Assembly (NCBI GenBank): GCA_022072455.1
Contig: JAJVHY010000012.1
Location: forward strand, 124,001 to 188,000
Direction: 5' to 3'
Source of the DNA: Verrucomicrobiia bacterium
GTDB taxonomy: Bacteria > Verrucomicrobiota > Verrucomicrobiia > Palsa-1439
Length of the DNA stretch: 64,000 nt
The translations under genes were made by a program, and so were the position numbers. Below, in pieces: positions 26,398 to 35,151 of the stretch. How positions within the stretch are numbered: the first letter of the stretch is position 1; every line of letters starts with the position of its first letter. Under the pieces are notes generated by a model. It was not told the DNA's origin. It searched no databases and saw only the letters and a program-made list of their open reading frames with translations.

Positions 26398-27185
26398 ACC
26401 TGCCCGTCCATTACCTGGGACTGGCGGTGATCCTGTTTTTGTCGAACACGTTGTACGCGGCCGCCGGGTTCGGGTTTGGGTTGTTGTCCGTGCCGGTGTT
26501 GTTGCTGGCCGGCTGGCCGCCGTACCAAGCGGTGGCGATTTCCGCGACCTCCGTTATCGTCCACGGCAGTTTCAGTTTCTGGCGGACGCCGCCGCGGACA
26601 GCCGATGGTGCCCTCATGCGGCCGCCCGGCCGCGAGTTGCTCTGGTTGGTGGCGGCGGGCGTGGCGGGTCAGCCGGTCGGCGTCTGGTTGCTGAGTCGGC
26701 TGGCGGGCTGGAGCCGGGCCGAGATGACGCAGGTCTTTGGCGGCCTGTTGTTGGTTGTGTTGGCGGTGAAACTCTGGTGGCGGCCCCGGCCGCAACCCCG
26801 GCTCCACCCCGCGTGGGGACTGGGGACGCTGTTCAGCTCGGGGCTGATTTCCGGCATGAGCGGCATGGGCGGACCGCCGCTGGTGCTGTGGGCGATGGCG
26901 CATACCTGGTCGGCGGAACGGATCCGGGTCACGCTCTGGACGTTATTTTCGTTGTTGTCGGTGACCAATCTGTGTTGGCTGAGTTGGCGGTTCGGCGCGC
27001 CCGTGCGCGAGGCGATTGGGTTGGGTTTGCTGTTCGGGCCGGTGACGTTGCTGGGGGCGGCGCCGGGCAATTGGATTGCGCGGCGTTTGTCGCCCACCCA
27101 GTCGCGCCACGCGGTCACGGCCATTCTGCTGATCGTCGCCCTCTACGCCGTCAGTCAGCCAATCCTCTTGGGAACGGGGCGATGA
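26394..27185 (+). CDS. TauE/SafE (TSUP) family membrane exporter
   Basis: A 263-residue integral membrane protein with about eight hydrophobic segments and the two family repeats: YAAAGFGFGLLSVPVLLLAG in the first half and GLISGMSGMGGPPLVLWAM in the second. TSUP proteins move sulfite, sulfoacetate or other organosulfur anions across the inner membrane. In a locus with three sulfatases, disposal of a sulfur anion is plausible but unproven. It overlaps its neighbours by ATGA on both sides. Confidence 0.88.
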   Translation: MNLPVHYLGLAVILFLSNTLYAAAGFGFGLLSVPVLLLAGWPPYQAVAISATSVIVHGSFSFWRTPPRTADGALMRPPGRELLWLVAAGVAGQPVGVWLLSRLAGWSRAEMTQVFGGLLLVVLAVKLWWRPRPQPRLHPAWGLGTLFSSGLISGMSGMGGPPLVLWAMAHTWSAERIRVTLWTLFSLLSVTNLCWLSWRFGAPVREAIGLGLLFGPVTLLGAAPGNWIARRLSPTQSRHAVTAILLIVALYAVSQPILLGTGR

Positions 27186-28159
27186 GAGCGCGCTTGAAAC
27201 GTTACTGGTTTCTGATCGGGATGACCGCCGCCATCGGCGGCGGGTTCGTGTTCCCCGAAACGAGTCGAGCCTATCAACGGTCGGGACTGGTGGATTGGGC
27301 CATCGCGCTGGTCATGTTCTGTGGCGGGTTGACCCTCGCAACGGATCACATCCTCCGGCAATTCCACAACTGGCGCGCGGTGCTGCTTTCCGTGTTGATG
27401 ATGTTCGTCCTGGCGCCGCTGGTCATCTGGCTGGGCTGCGCGCCCTTGTGGTTGTTTCCCGGTGAACAGAGCAGCCAACTCTACATGGGCTTCATGATCC
27501 TCGCCGCCCAGTCCTGCACCCTCGGCTCCGGCATTGTCATCTCGACAATTGCTCGCGGGAATGTCCCCCTCGCCCTCGTGATCACCGTCCTCAACAGCCT
27601 GTTGGCCGCCGTCCTGACGCCGCTGATTCTCCGCCTGACACTCGCCACACAGGTGAGTTTCGACGTCTTGGCGCTGACGGGCAAACTGGCGCTGATCATT
27701 TTTCTGCCCGTGGTGCTGGGCCAGCTGGCACGCCCCGTCGTCGCCCGGTGGTTGGGAGTCGTCCCGTGGTTGCCCGCGCTGCTGACCCAACTGGTAATTC
27801 TCTCGCTAATTTTCATGGCCGTCGGCACGGCCGCGGAGTGGTTGACCCGGTCGCCCTGGCTCGTGCTGGGGTTGGCCGGCTGGATCCTGGCGCTGCACGT
27901 CGCCGTGCTGGCCGTGAATTACGTCACCGCCACGCTGATCACCCGCGACCAACCATCACGGCGTTCCCTCATGCTCTGCGCGTCCCAGAAAACACTAGCC
28001 ACAGGCAGTTATGTCTGGGCCCGCCATTTCGTCGTCAACCCGCTCGGCGGGATTCCATTGCTGTTCTATCATGTCGTCCAACTGGTTTTTGATTCATTGC
28101 TGGCGCATTGGCTGGCCCGGCAGGACGCCAACCCCGGGAGATCATCACATGTCACGTAA
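27182..28159 (+). CDS. Bile acid:sodium symporter-like (BASS/YfeH-type) transporter
   Basis: A 325-residue membrane protein starting at the ATG at 27182 (ATGA overlap). It has roughly nine to ten transmembrane stretches, with family-like segments FCGGLTLATDHI, AAQSCTLGSGIVISTIARGN and LCASQKTLATGSYV. The last two match the two crossover motifs of sodium-dependent bile acid symporter homologs. It is the only obvious importer-type carrier in the locus; it could take up an acidic sugar product. The gene end overlaps the next ATG by 11 bases. Confidence 0.8.
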   Translation: MRARLKRYWFLIGMTAAIGGGFVFPETSRAYQRSGLVDWAIALVMFCGGLTLATDHILRQFHNWRAVLLSVLMMFVLAPLVIWLGCAPLWLFPGEQSSQLYMGFMILAAQSCTLGSGIVISTIARGNVPLALVITVLNSLLAAVLTPLILRLTLATQVSFDVLALTGKLALIIFLPVVLGQLARPVVARWLGVVPWLPALLTQLVILSLIFMAVGTAAEWLTRSPWLVLGLAGWILALHVAVLAVNYVTATLITRDQPSRRSLMLCASQKTLATGSYVWARHFVVNPLGGIPLLFYHVVQLVFDSLLAHWLARQDANPGRSSHVT

Positions 28160-29159
28160 ATCAACACCAGCCCGGCCGCTCCGCATCGGCCTCGTTGGCT
28201 GCGGACGCATCAGCCGCGCCCACGTCGCGGGCTACCGGCAGGCGGGTGGAGCACGCATCGTCCGCGTCTTCGATGCGAATCCCACCGCCGCGGCGGCGCT
28301 CGCACAAGAAACGGGCGCTGCGGTGGCCGACTCCCTGGCGGCACTGGCCCAGCCAGCCGAAGTGGACGCCGTCAGTATCTGCACGCCGCCGGCGTTTCAT
28401 TTGGAACATGGCCGGCTGTTTGTGCGCGCGGGAATCCCGGTGTTGTGCGAGAAACCGCTCGCCGCCAACCTCGCCGACGCTCAAAAACTGGCGGCCCTGG
28501 TCGGCCGGCGCCGCGCGTTGTTCATGGCCGGGTTTTGCCATCGGTTTCATCCGCCAATCCGCGCGCTGCGGGAGTTGTTGCGGCGTGGCCGGTTGGGCAA
28601 ACCGTTGGTGTTCCGCGTCACGTTCGCCGGTCAATTTCCGCTGACGGGCGATCACCGGGCCAACGCCCGGCTGGCCGGCGGCGGGTGTCTCGCCGATAAC
28701 GGCGCGCACGCCGTGGATTTGTTCCGGTTTCTGATCGGGGAAGTGGCGACGGTGCAAGCCCAGACCGGCCACCTCGTCCAACCGGCCGCCGTGGAAGATT
28801 ACGCGGCGCTGTTGTGGCGCGGTCGCGATGGCTGCGTCGGCGAGTTCGTGACGGGGTACTCGTTTCCGCAGGCCGAAAACACCGTGACTATCTGGTGCGC
28901 CAACGGCGTGGTGACCGTGAACTATGGCGTGCCCAACCGGCCCGAACTCGTTTATCAGCTGGCAGGCGAGACGACGGAGCACGTGGTCAACGTCAAGTCC
29001 ACCCCCGACCGGTTCACCACCGAAGTGAAACATTTCCTCGACTGTGTGCGCACCGGCAACCAGCCGAGCGTGACTGCGGCCGACGGCTTGGCCGCCGTGA
29101 AAATCATCACCGCTGCTTATCGGGCGGCGCAAACCGGCCGCGCGGTGAAACTGCGTTAA
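28149..29159 (+). CDS. Gfo/Idh/MocA-family oxidoreductase 1
   Basis: A 336-residue protein with an N-terminal Rossmann motif IGLVGCGRISRAH, the SICTPPAFH strand and the VLCEKPLA motif near 100 that carries the catalytic Lys. HRFHPPIR follows, and the C-terminal alpha/beta domain contains DNGAHAVDLF, where the His is the usual second catalytic residue. It should oxidise or isomerise a sugar or inositol with NAD(P). The ATG at 28149 overlaps the transporter stop by 11 bases, indicating coupled expression. Confidence 0.9.
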   Translation: MSRKSTPARPLRIGLVGCGRISRAHVAGYRQAGGARIVRVFDANPTAAAALAQETGAAVADSLAALAQPAEVDAVSICTPPAFHLEHGRLFVRAGIPVLCEKPLAANLADAQKLAALVGRRRALFMAGFCHRFHPPIRALRELLRRGRLGKPLVFRVTFAGQFPLTGDHRANARLAGGGCLADNGAHAVDLFRFLIGEVATVQAQTGHLVQPAAVEDYAALLWRGRDGCVGEFVTGYSFPQAENTVTIWCANGVVTVNYGVPNRPELVYQLAGETTEHVVNVKSTPDRFTTEVKHFLDCVRTGNQPSVTAADGLAAVKIITAAYRAAQTGRAVKLR

Positions 29160-29164
29160 TCACA

Positions 29165-30013
29165 ATGAAAACTCAACGCCTAGCCTTCGTTGATTACCGG
29201 CTGGAAAACTTCCACGCCAACGAATTCCTGAAACTCTTGCGCCACGAGTTGCAAGAGCGCGACGTAGTCGTCAGCGGTTGCCACGCGCTCAATGAACCGG
29301 CGGGCCGCCTCTGGGCGCAGACTAACGCCGTCCCGTATTTCGCCAACATCGGCGCACTCAACGACCACGCGGATTGTTTCATGGTGCTCGCGCCGTCGAA
29401 CCCCGAAGTGCATCTCGATCTCTGCCAGCGGGTTTTTCCGTTCGGCAAACCGACGTATGTGGATAAAACCTTCGCGCCCGATCTGGCGACCGCCCGGGAA
29501 ATCTTCGCGCTGGCCGACCGGTATCGTGTCCCCGTCCAAACCACGTCCGCCCTGCGCTACACCAACGTCCAGACCTTTGTCCGAACAGCGGGCGTCCGTC
29601 ACGTGGTGGCGTGGGGCGGCGGCCGGTCGTTCGCCGAGTACGCCATTCATCCGGTCGAACTGGCGGTGAGCTGCCTCGGTCCCGAAGCCGTTTCATTGCT
29701 GCGGCGCGGGACCGGTCAGTACTCGCAACTGCTCCTCAACTTCAGCGGAGACCGCACCGCCGTCATCAACGTCTACCCCAACACCGACACGCCGTTTGCC
29801 GCCAGTGTCACTACCGACACAGAAACCAAGTTGATCACAGTGGATGGGGCGACGTTGTTCGTGGATGCGCTGACCGGGATTCTGGATTTCTTCGACGCCG
29901 GGAGACCGAACATTGACCGCGCCGAGAGCCTGATGATCCGCCAGATTCTCGATGTGGCAGAGCAACCGGCCGCGCTCACAGGATTTGTCAATTTGGAGGC
30001 GGTTGAATCATGA
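29165..30013 (+). CDS. Gfo/Idh/MocA-like protein 2, altered nucleotide site
   Basis: A 282-residue protein, shorter than usual for the family. The N-terminus reads LAFVDYRLENFHANEFLK instead of a GxGxxG loop, and the usual EKP is replaced by YVDKTFAPD. The rest keeps the fold: LAPSNPEVHLDL, FAEYAIHPVELAV with the conserved His, and VITVDGATLFVDA. NAD(P) binding may be lost or changed; related short proteins occur next to true oxidoreductases in Verrucomicrobia loci. It starts 5 bases after gene 1 and overlaps gene 3 by ATGA. Confidence 0.75.
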   Translation: MKTQRLAFVDYRLENFHANEFLKLLRHELQERDVVVSGCHALNEPAGRLWAQTNAVPYFANIGALNDHADCFMVLAPSNPEVHLDLCQRVFPFGKPTYVDKTFAPDLATAREIFALADRYRVPVQTTSALRYTNVQTFVRTAGVRHVVAWGGGRSFAEYAIHPVELAVSCLGPEAVSLLRRGTGQYSQLLLNFSGDRTAVINVYPNTDTPFAASVTTDTETKLITVDGATLFVDALTGILDFFDAGRPNIDRAESLMIRQILDVAEQPAALTGFVNLEAVES

Positions 30014-31101
30014 ACCGAAAACTACGCGTCGCCGTCAGCGGCATCGGTTGGTGCGGCGGCGAACACATCAAGGCCTTCCAAGCCCACCCGGACTGTGAGG
30101 TGGTTTTGTTGCACGGGCGCGACGAAACGCGCGTCCGCCAGAACTTGGAAAAGTTCGGCGTCAAGAACTGCGCGGCCAAGATCACCACGCGGACGGAAGA
30201 TTTGTTCCGGGGCGACGTGGACGTGCTCAGCATTGCCGGCATTAACTCGACCCACACGCCCCTGGCTTGTGAAGCCGCCCGGCACGGCATTCATTTGATG
30301 ATCGAGAAACCGGTCGCGCGCGATGTAACGGAGTTACAGACGCTGCTGACCGCCGTCGGCAAGTCGGGAGTCAAAACGGTGGTTAGTTTCGAGTTGTACT
30401 GGAATCCGCTGTTTCAGGTCGCGCGCTGGTTGATCGCCAGCGGACGGCTGGGGCGCGTGATGTTTGTGCGGACCAACTACCACAGCCGCGTCGGGCCGTG
30501 GTACGCAGGCTGGGACTGGTGTCGCACGCGTGCGGAAGGTCGCAGCCTCCTCCTCAATGCCGGCTGCCATGCCGTGGATGCCGTCCGCCAGTTCACCAAC
30601 GACGAACCGCAAGCGGTGTCCGCGTTCCACACCACCGGCCTCGCCCAAGGCTATGAATACCCAACGACCATCCAATTAAACATCCAGTTTGCCGGTGGCC
30701 AACTCGGCCAGGTCTCCGCCTCCGCCGATGTGGCGACGCCGTATCATTTCGGGCTGGAGATTTACGGGACGAAACTTTCGCTCGTGAACCAGTACTTGCG
30801 CTGGCCGGACGGTGAACCGGTCACCGTGGCCGAATTGCAGCACGCCTGTCCTCTTCCCGGCGTCCGCTTCGTGGCGGAAGCCTACAGCGAAACAAAATCC
30901 CAGATCCGCGTGGATTGCCTCCTGCCGACGAGCGTCAGTGTTGATCACCACCCGTTTCGGGACGAGGCGGCGGCGTTGGTTGACGCGATCCAGCGAGGCG
31001 GAGAGACTCCCTTGTCGGTTGCCCGGGCCGCTATTACCCACCGGATTTGTTTCGCCGTCGACCAGTCGGCGGACCGGGGAGGCCAACCGGTTCAGCCGTA
31101 A
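30010..31101 (+). CDS. Gfo/Idh/MocA-family oxidoreductase 3
   Basis: A 363-residue protein with VAVSGIGWCGGEHIKAF as a slightly altered Rossmann loop, INSTHTPLACEAA, and the canonical MIEKPVAR Lys motif. SFELYWNPLF follows, and NAGCHAVDAVRQF in the second domain contains the catalytic His. It is the last gene of the long rightward operon, followed by a 155-base gap with its own regulatory motif. Substrate unknown; probably a keto or hydroxy sugar. Confidence 0.88.
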   Translation: MNRKLRVAVSGIGWCGGEHIKAFQAHPDCEVVLLHGRDETRVRQNLEKFGVKNCAAKITTRTEDLFRGDVDVLSIAGINSTHTPLACEAARHGIHLMIEKPVARDVTELQTLLTAVGKSGVKTVVSFELYWNPLFQVARWLIASGRLGRVMFVRTNYHSRVGPWYAGWDWCRTRAEGRSLLLNAGCHAVDAVRQFTNDEPQAVSAFHTTGLAQGYEYPTTIQLNIQFAGGQLGQVSASADVATPYHFGLEIYGTKLSLVNQYLRWPDGEPVTVAELQHACPLPGVRFVAEAYSETKSQIRVDCLLPTSVSVDHHPFRDEAAALVDAIQRGGETPLSVARAAITHRICFAVDQSADRGGQPVQP

Positions 31102-31169
31102 CACAAGGTGACTATCGGAACGCTATCGCAATCAGCGTCGCTTAAATAGTTCTTGTTTTTAAATGCAAG

Positions 31170-31196
31170 TATGATTTATACAATAGTGTATTATTT
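31170..31196 (+). promoter_or_regulatory. ATAGTG regulatory motif, site 2
   Basis: An AT-rich block in a GC-rich context with pattern TATGATT-N5-AATAGTGTA-N-TATTT. The same pattern with the same spacing is present at 35063-35089. A weak promoter, TTGTTT (31154) and TATACA (31177) with a 17-base spacer, overlaps it, so binding here would be expected to repress the PEP-CTERM gene 60 bases downstream. Confidence 0.5.
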
Positions 31197-31256
31197 CCCG
31201 GAATGTACTGGGTTTTAGTTTGAACTATCGACCGTAAAACAGAAGAGAGGTGTTCG

Positions 31257-32003
31257 ATGTATCAGCACGGAAAGTCCCAATTTTCCAACTTTCTAACCGC
31301 TTCGATCTTAGTTGCCCTGCTCGCTCCTGTCGGCCACGCCACATTACTCCCGGGCGACTTCGAGACGCACCGGACTATCGCCAATTCCGGTACGAATACC
31401 GGCAACGGCAGTTTCGAGACCGGTGCTATTGGCGGCTGGAATAACACGAGCTTGGGACTGACCTTTACCGTCGTCACCACAAGCCCGCCCGGCCCTGCGG
31501 ACGGAACCTACTTGGGCCAGAAGGTTGGCACCAATGCCACCGCTGGAACAACGTCCATCGCGGGGCGCATTGACAAGCCGGCGCGCAATCTCGCGGGATT
31601 CACGCTCGACGATGGCGATGTGTTGCGCATCCTCATTGATTTTGCGCGGCCCGCCAACCAAGGGTTCACTTCGGTCACATTAGTCCTTCAACCGAAGTCG
31701 GGAAACACGGATGTCGGTAGTTCCTTCACGCTGCCGTCTTTGTCACTCTCGGGCACGGACCAGTGGTTCTCCTACGCGCACGACTTTCTGCTGACCGACA
31801 TCACGGCCACGTACAACGGATTTGATTTGCAGATGACCTTCCGCGCGTCGGGCGTTCCCAGCGGCGCCATCCGGACCGGCTACGTGGACAACCTCTCCTT
31901 CACGCAAGGGTTCATGATCATTCCGGAGCCGGCGACGGTTTTCCTGGTCGGCATTGCCGGATTGCTGTTGTGGGGGCGCCGCCTTTCGAAGCCAACCCGA
32001 TGA
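31257..32003 (+). CDS. PEP-CTERM protein with NGSFE domain
   Basis: A 248-residue secreted protein: signal peptide (SNFLTASILVALLAPVGHA), an N-terminal NTGNGSFETGAIGGW block like that of the pair at 19356-20623, and a beta-rich body. It ends in a complete PEP-CTERM sorting tail, IPEPATVFLVGIAGLLLWGRR. Such tails are cleaved by exosortase (EpsH-type), not present in this window. A good ribosome site (GAGAGGTG) precedes the ATG. The stop overlaps the heparinase start by 4 bases. Confidence 0.88.
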   Translation: MYQHGKSQFSNFLTASILVALLAPVGHATLLPGDFETHRTIANSGTNTGNGSFETGAIGGWNNTSLGLTFTVVTTSPPGPADGTYLGQKVGTNATAGTTSIAGRIDKPARNLAGFTLDDGDVLRILIDFARPANQGFTSVTLVLQPKSGNTDVGSSFTLPSLSLSGTDQWFSYAHDFLLTDITATYNGFDLQMTFRASGVPSGAIRTGYVDNLSFTQGFMIIPEPATVFLVGIAGLLLWGRRLSKPTR

Positions 32004-34030
32004 CCTCCCTCGCGCGTGAGTTGTGTCAACAGATTGACTGGCAGTATCCCGCCCTGGCGCGAACCGCCGCCGCCCAAGCGTACCGGGCGAACGATTGTGA
32101 GACTGCGGCGCTGGAGTTCGTTCACTATCTACGACAACGGCGGCGCCCATTTTGTGGGTACAGCCCGGCATACGTCGCCGCGCTGCGCCGGCATGCCACG
32201 CCCGCCTTTCGCCGACAAGCTCAGGCTGAGCTAAGCCGGTTGCGGACGGTGCCATTCCTCGGCGGCGACCATCCGGACGGACGCGGCACGTTGCTGGCGG
32301 CCCGGCCGGAAGTGCTCCAAGTAGCCGGCACCCCGGCGGATTTTGAGGAATTCGCGCGCCGCGTGGCTGCCAGCCAACCGCGCTGGGATAAGAGCGCCAA
32401 ACACACGATCTTTCAACTCGCGCGATTTCTGCCGGCGGTGTTTCCGCTCGCTGAGTGTTCCGACGAAGCGTTGCTGCCGGTGTTCGGATGGCTGACGACA
32501 ATCTTCCCGACGGAATGGGCCGAGGCGCGGACGTGGGGCGACACCATGCTCGGACCGAGCGGCCACAACTGGTGGGTCGCCCAGTTAGGCGCGACTTGGA
32601 TTCACGCGTTGTTGTTTCCCGAGTTCCGCGGGTTCACAAAATTCCGAGCCTTTTTCCCTGATTGGTTTGAACGTGAGATTCAGTTGCTGACGCACTCCGA
32701 TGGGTTCACGCGCGAATGCACAGTGGCGTATCACCTCGCCACCACCGCCGCGTTCATCGAGGTCAGCCGGTTGGCCGCCGCCAATGGACTGCGGCTCAGT
32801 CCCGCGTTTCACGAACGCCTGCGGCGGATGGCGGCGGTCGAGTGGAAACTCGTGCAACCCACCGGCCACTACCCGGCCTTTGGCGATATTCACAACTTGG
32901 AACCATTTCTGTTCCAGCGCGTGCCATCGCTGGCGGCGCTGACCGGGTCGCCGGAAATGAAATGGCTCGCGGAACATTTAGCACCGCGCCGCCCGCGCCC
33001 GTTCGGCAAACTGTTGATCGAGACGCTGCAATTTCCGTCGGTCGGCGAAGACCTCGCGCCGCGCTACAGGCGAATCAAAGCACGCGCACCGGCCACACTC
33101 GACACCGCGCTGCCGGCGTCCGGCATTTTCGTGATGCGCCAGAACTGGACCCGGCAAGCGGACTATGCCGCGCTGGATGCAAGCGCGCGGGGCAACATCG
33201 TCAGCAGTCACGGTCATGGCGCGATTTTCGATTTAATGCTGGTCTGTCGCGGACGCGCGATCACGGTCGGCAACGGGAAGGGGCCAGACGTCGGGATGGA
33301 TGAACCGCGCCGGCATTGGCGGGTGAAAAGTGAGTCGCATACCGTCGCCACGATGGACGGCGAAGATCATTTGCCGTGGCGACGGGCGTACCGGTTTGCG
33401 AATCATGTGTCGCCGACCATCGAGGTTTGGCGCAGTGAGCCGGGCTTTGCCTATTTCAGCGGGGCGCACGAGGCGTATGAACGGCTCGGCGACCGCGGCG
33501 CGGTGTGTCGGCGCAAACTGTTTTACCGGCGCGGGCGATATTGGATTTTGATGGATCGGTTCGGCGTGGCAAATGTCACCCAAACCCACACCTACCGGCA
33601 ACATTTCCAACTCGGCGTGCCGGCGCGCGTGTTGGCGAACGGTCAAGTCACCACCACCGGTCGCGGCGGCAACCTGCTGTTTGTGCCCGTCGCCGGCGTC
33701 CCGTCACTCGCGCCGTGTCCCTGGCCGCTCGAAGGTTATTTCAATCCCCGGCAACTGGTGTTCACTCAACCCAATGTCACCGGTCATGGGTTGTTCGTGA
33801 CGGTGCTGGTACCGTTCCGCGATACCGCCCGGCCCAATGTCCAAGCGCGGTTGTTGCCAGTCATGGCGGACGACCGGGAATTGTCCCCGTGGGAAGCGAC
33901 CGGGTTGGAGATTGTCATCAATGGCCGACGCGAGGTGTACGTGGATTTCCATGTCACCTGGTACTTGCCGTGGAAATGCGGCGGACACACCGGTCAACAC
34001 CGATTGTTTCATTCCACGGTATTGCGATGA
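32000..34030 (+). CDS. Heparinase II/III-like polysaccharide lyase (paralog 2)
   Basis: A 676-residue homolog of the protein at 3200-5275, sharing LPVFGW, EWAEARTW, GHNWW, FPEFRGF and LSPAF blocks in the same order. The core of the heparinase II/III domain is SSHGHGAIFDLMLV with GNGKGPDV near 415. The first domain is alpha-helical. The ATG at 32000 is coupled to the PEP-CTERM stop; upstream in-frame codons lie inside that gene. No signal peptide, so action on intracellular oligosaccharides is likely. The two paralogs probably handle different linkages of one polymer; that is inference. Confidence 0.85.
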   Translation: MTSLARELCQQIDWQYPALARTAAAQAYRANDCETAALEFVHYLRQRRRPFCGYSPAYVAALRRHATPAFRRQAQAELSRLRTVPFLGGDHPDGRGTLLAARPEVLQVAGTPADFEEFARRVAASQPRWDKSAKHTIFQLARFLPAVFPLAECSDEALLPVFGWLTTIFPTEWAEARTWGDTMLGPSGHNWWVAQLGATWIHALLFPEFRGFTKFRAFFPDWFEREIQLLTHSDGFTRECTVAYHLATTAAFIEVSRLAAANGLRLSPAFHERLRRMAAVEWKLVQPTGHYPAFGDIHNLEPFLFQRVPSLAALTGSPEMKWLAEHLAPRRPRPFGKLLIETLQFPSVGEDLAPRYRRIKARAPATLDTALPASGIFVMRQNWTRQADYAALDASARGNIVSSHGHGAIFDLMLVCRGRAITVGNGKGPDVGMDEPRRHWRVKSESHTVATMDGEDHLPWRRAYRFANHVSPTIEVWRSEPGFAYFSGAHEAYERLGDRGAVCRRKLFYRRGRYWILMDRFGVANVTQTHTYRQHFQLGVPARVLANGQVTTTGRGGNLLFVPVAGVPSLAPCPWPLEGYFNPRQLVFTQPNVTGHGLFVTVLVPFRDTARPNVQARLLPVMADDRELSPWEATGLEIVINGRREVYVDFHVTWYLPWKCGGHTGQHRLFHSTVLR

Positions 34031-35049
34031 ATCTTATGAACGTCGGCATGGTGGGGGTGATGAACTTCGGTCGAGTGCGTCGGTCACGACTGCGGGAGAC
34101 GGGATTGTTTCGCGTGGCGGTCGTTTGCGACCGCAACCCGGCATGGCTAGCCACAGCAGCGGGCGAGGAGAACGCCCAGCCCTATTCCGATTTTGACGCG
34201 TTGCTGAAGCATCCCGGGCTGGAGGGCATCGTTATCAGCACGGGGGCCGATTCCCACGCGGCGTTGAGTGTGGCGGCACTGCGCGCGGGGCTGCCGGTGT
34301 TCGTTGAAAAACCGCTCTGCACCAGCGTAGCGGAAATCGCCGAACTGCGCCGTGTCCAGCGCGAGACCGGGCTGGCGGTGGGTGTGGGGCACAACCATTG
34401 TCCCAGCGACAACTTGCTCCAACTGGCCCGCGACTACATCACCACCGGTAAGCTGGGGGTCGTGGCGGCATACGAGGAGAACTCCTCCCACTCCGGCGGA
34501 CTCGAAATCAAACCCGGCGACTGGCGCGGGTTGGCCGACCGCAACCCCGGCGGGATGCTGTTCCAATGCGGTGTGCATGCATTGCACCGGTTGAACTGGT
34601 TGTTCGGGCCGGTGACAGCGGTGCAGGCGATGCTGCGTTACGACGCGAATCCGGTCACGCAGACGGCTGATGTCGCCAATGTTTTGCTGCGGCACGAAAG
34701 CGGATTAGTCGGCACGTTGAACTGCTACCACGTCACCGCCTATTGCCACGAACTCCGCATTTTCGGCACAGCCGGCAATCTCTACTTGGATACGCATACC
34801 GGCACGGCGTGGTTTCAGGAGCGACGTCGGGGTGCGACCGAAGAGCGCGTCCCAGTCAGCATCCAGACTCATACTCCACACGCCGGTGATCTGAGCCTGA
34901 CCGAGTGGCATCGCGCCATCCGTTCCGGTCAGCCAAACTATCCGGGCTTGGCCGATGGCGCTTACGCAGTCTTGCCTGTATTTGCGGCGGTATTGGCTGC
35001 GAAAAATCGGCGCGAAATGCTTCTGCAAGAACTTGAAAATAAGGCTTGA
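34027..35049 (+). CDS. Gfo/Idh/MocA-family oxidoreductase 4
   Basis: A 340-residue protein with VGMVGVMNFGRVR (a divergent nucleotide loop lacking the second Gly pair), VISTGADSHAALSVAAL, VFVEKPLCTS with the catalytic Lys, and GMLFQCGVHALHRLNWL containing the catalytic His. It is the last gene of the PEP-CTERM/heparinase unit and overlaps the heparinase stop by ATGA. The pairing with a lyase suggests oxidation of an unsaturated uronate product, which is inference. Confidence 0.88.
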   Translation: MNLMNVGMVGVMNFGRVRRSRLRETGLFRVAVVCDRNPAWLATAAGEENAQPYSDFDALLKHPGLEGIVISTGADSHAALSVAALRAGLPVFVEKPLCTSVAEIAELRRVQRETGLAVGVGHNHCPSDNLLQLARDYITTGKLGVVAAYEENSSHSGGLEIKPGDWRGLADRNPGGMLFQCGVHALHRLNWLFGPVTAVQAMLRYDANPVTQTADVANVLLRHESGLVGTLNCYHVTAYCHELRIFGTAGNLYLDTHTGTAWFQERRRGATEERVPVSIQTHTPHAGDLSLTEWHRAIRSGQPNYPGLADGAYAVLPVFAAVLAAKNRREMLLQELENKA

Positions 35050-35062
35050 AGTTTCCAATAAA

Positions 35063-35089
35063 TATGATTCAATTAATAGTGTAATATTT
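35063..35089 (+). promoter_or_regulatory. ATAGTG regulatory motif, site 3
   Basis: Pattern TATGATT-N5-AATAGTGTA-N-TATTT, matching site 2 at 31170 in 21 of 27 positions by eye, 62 bases upstream of the large repeat protein. AGTGT at 35079 is also mirrored by ACACT at 35091, forming a small inverted repeat. Likely the same regulator acts here. Confidence 0.5.
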
Positions 35090-35151
35090 AACACTTATCA
35101 CACGGTGAGGCGTGGCTGGCAATTCGCGCTTGGCAGCGTTAGGAGAACGAT

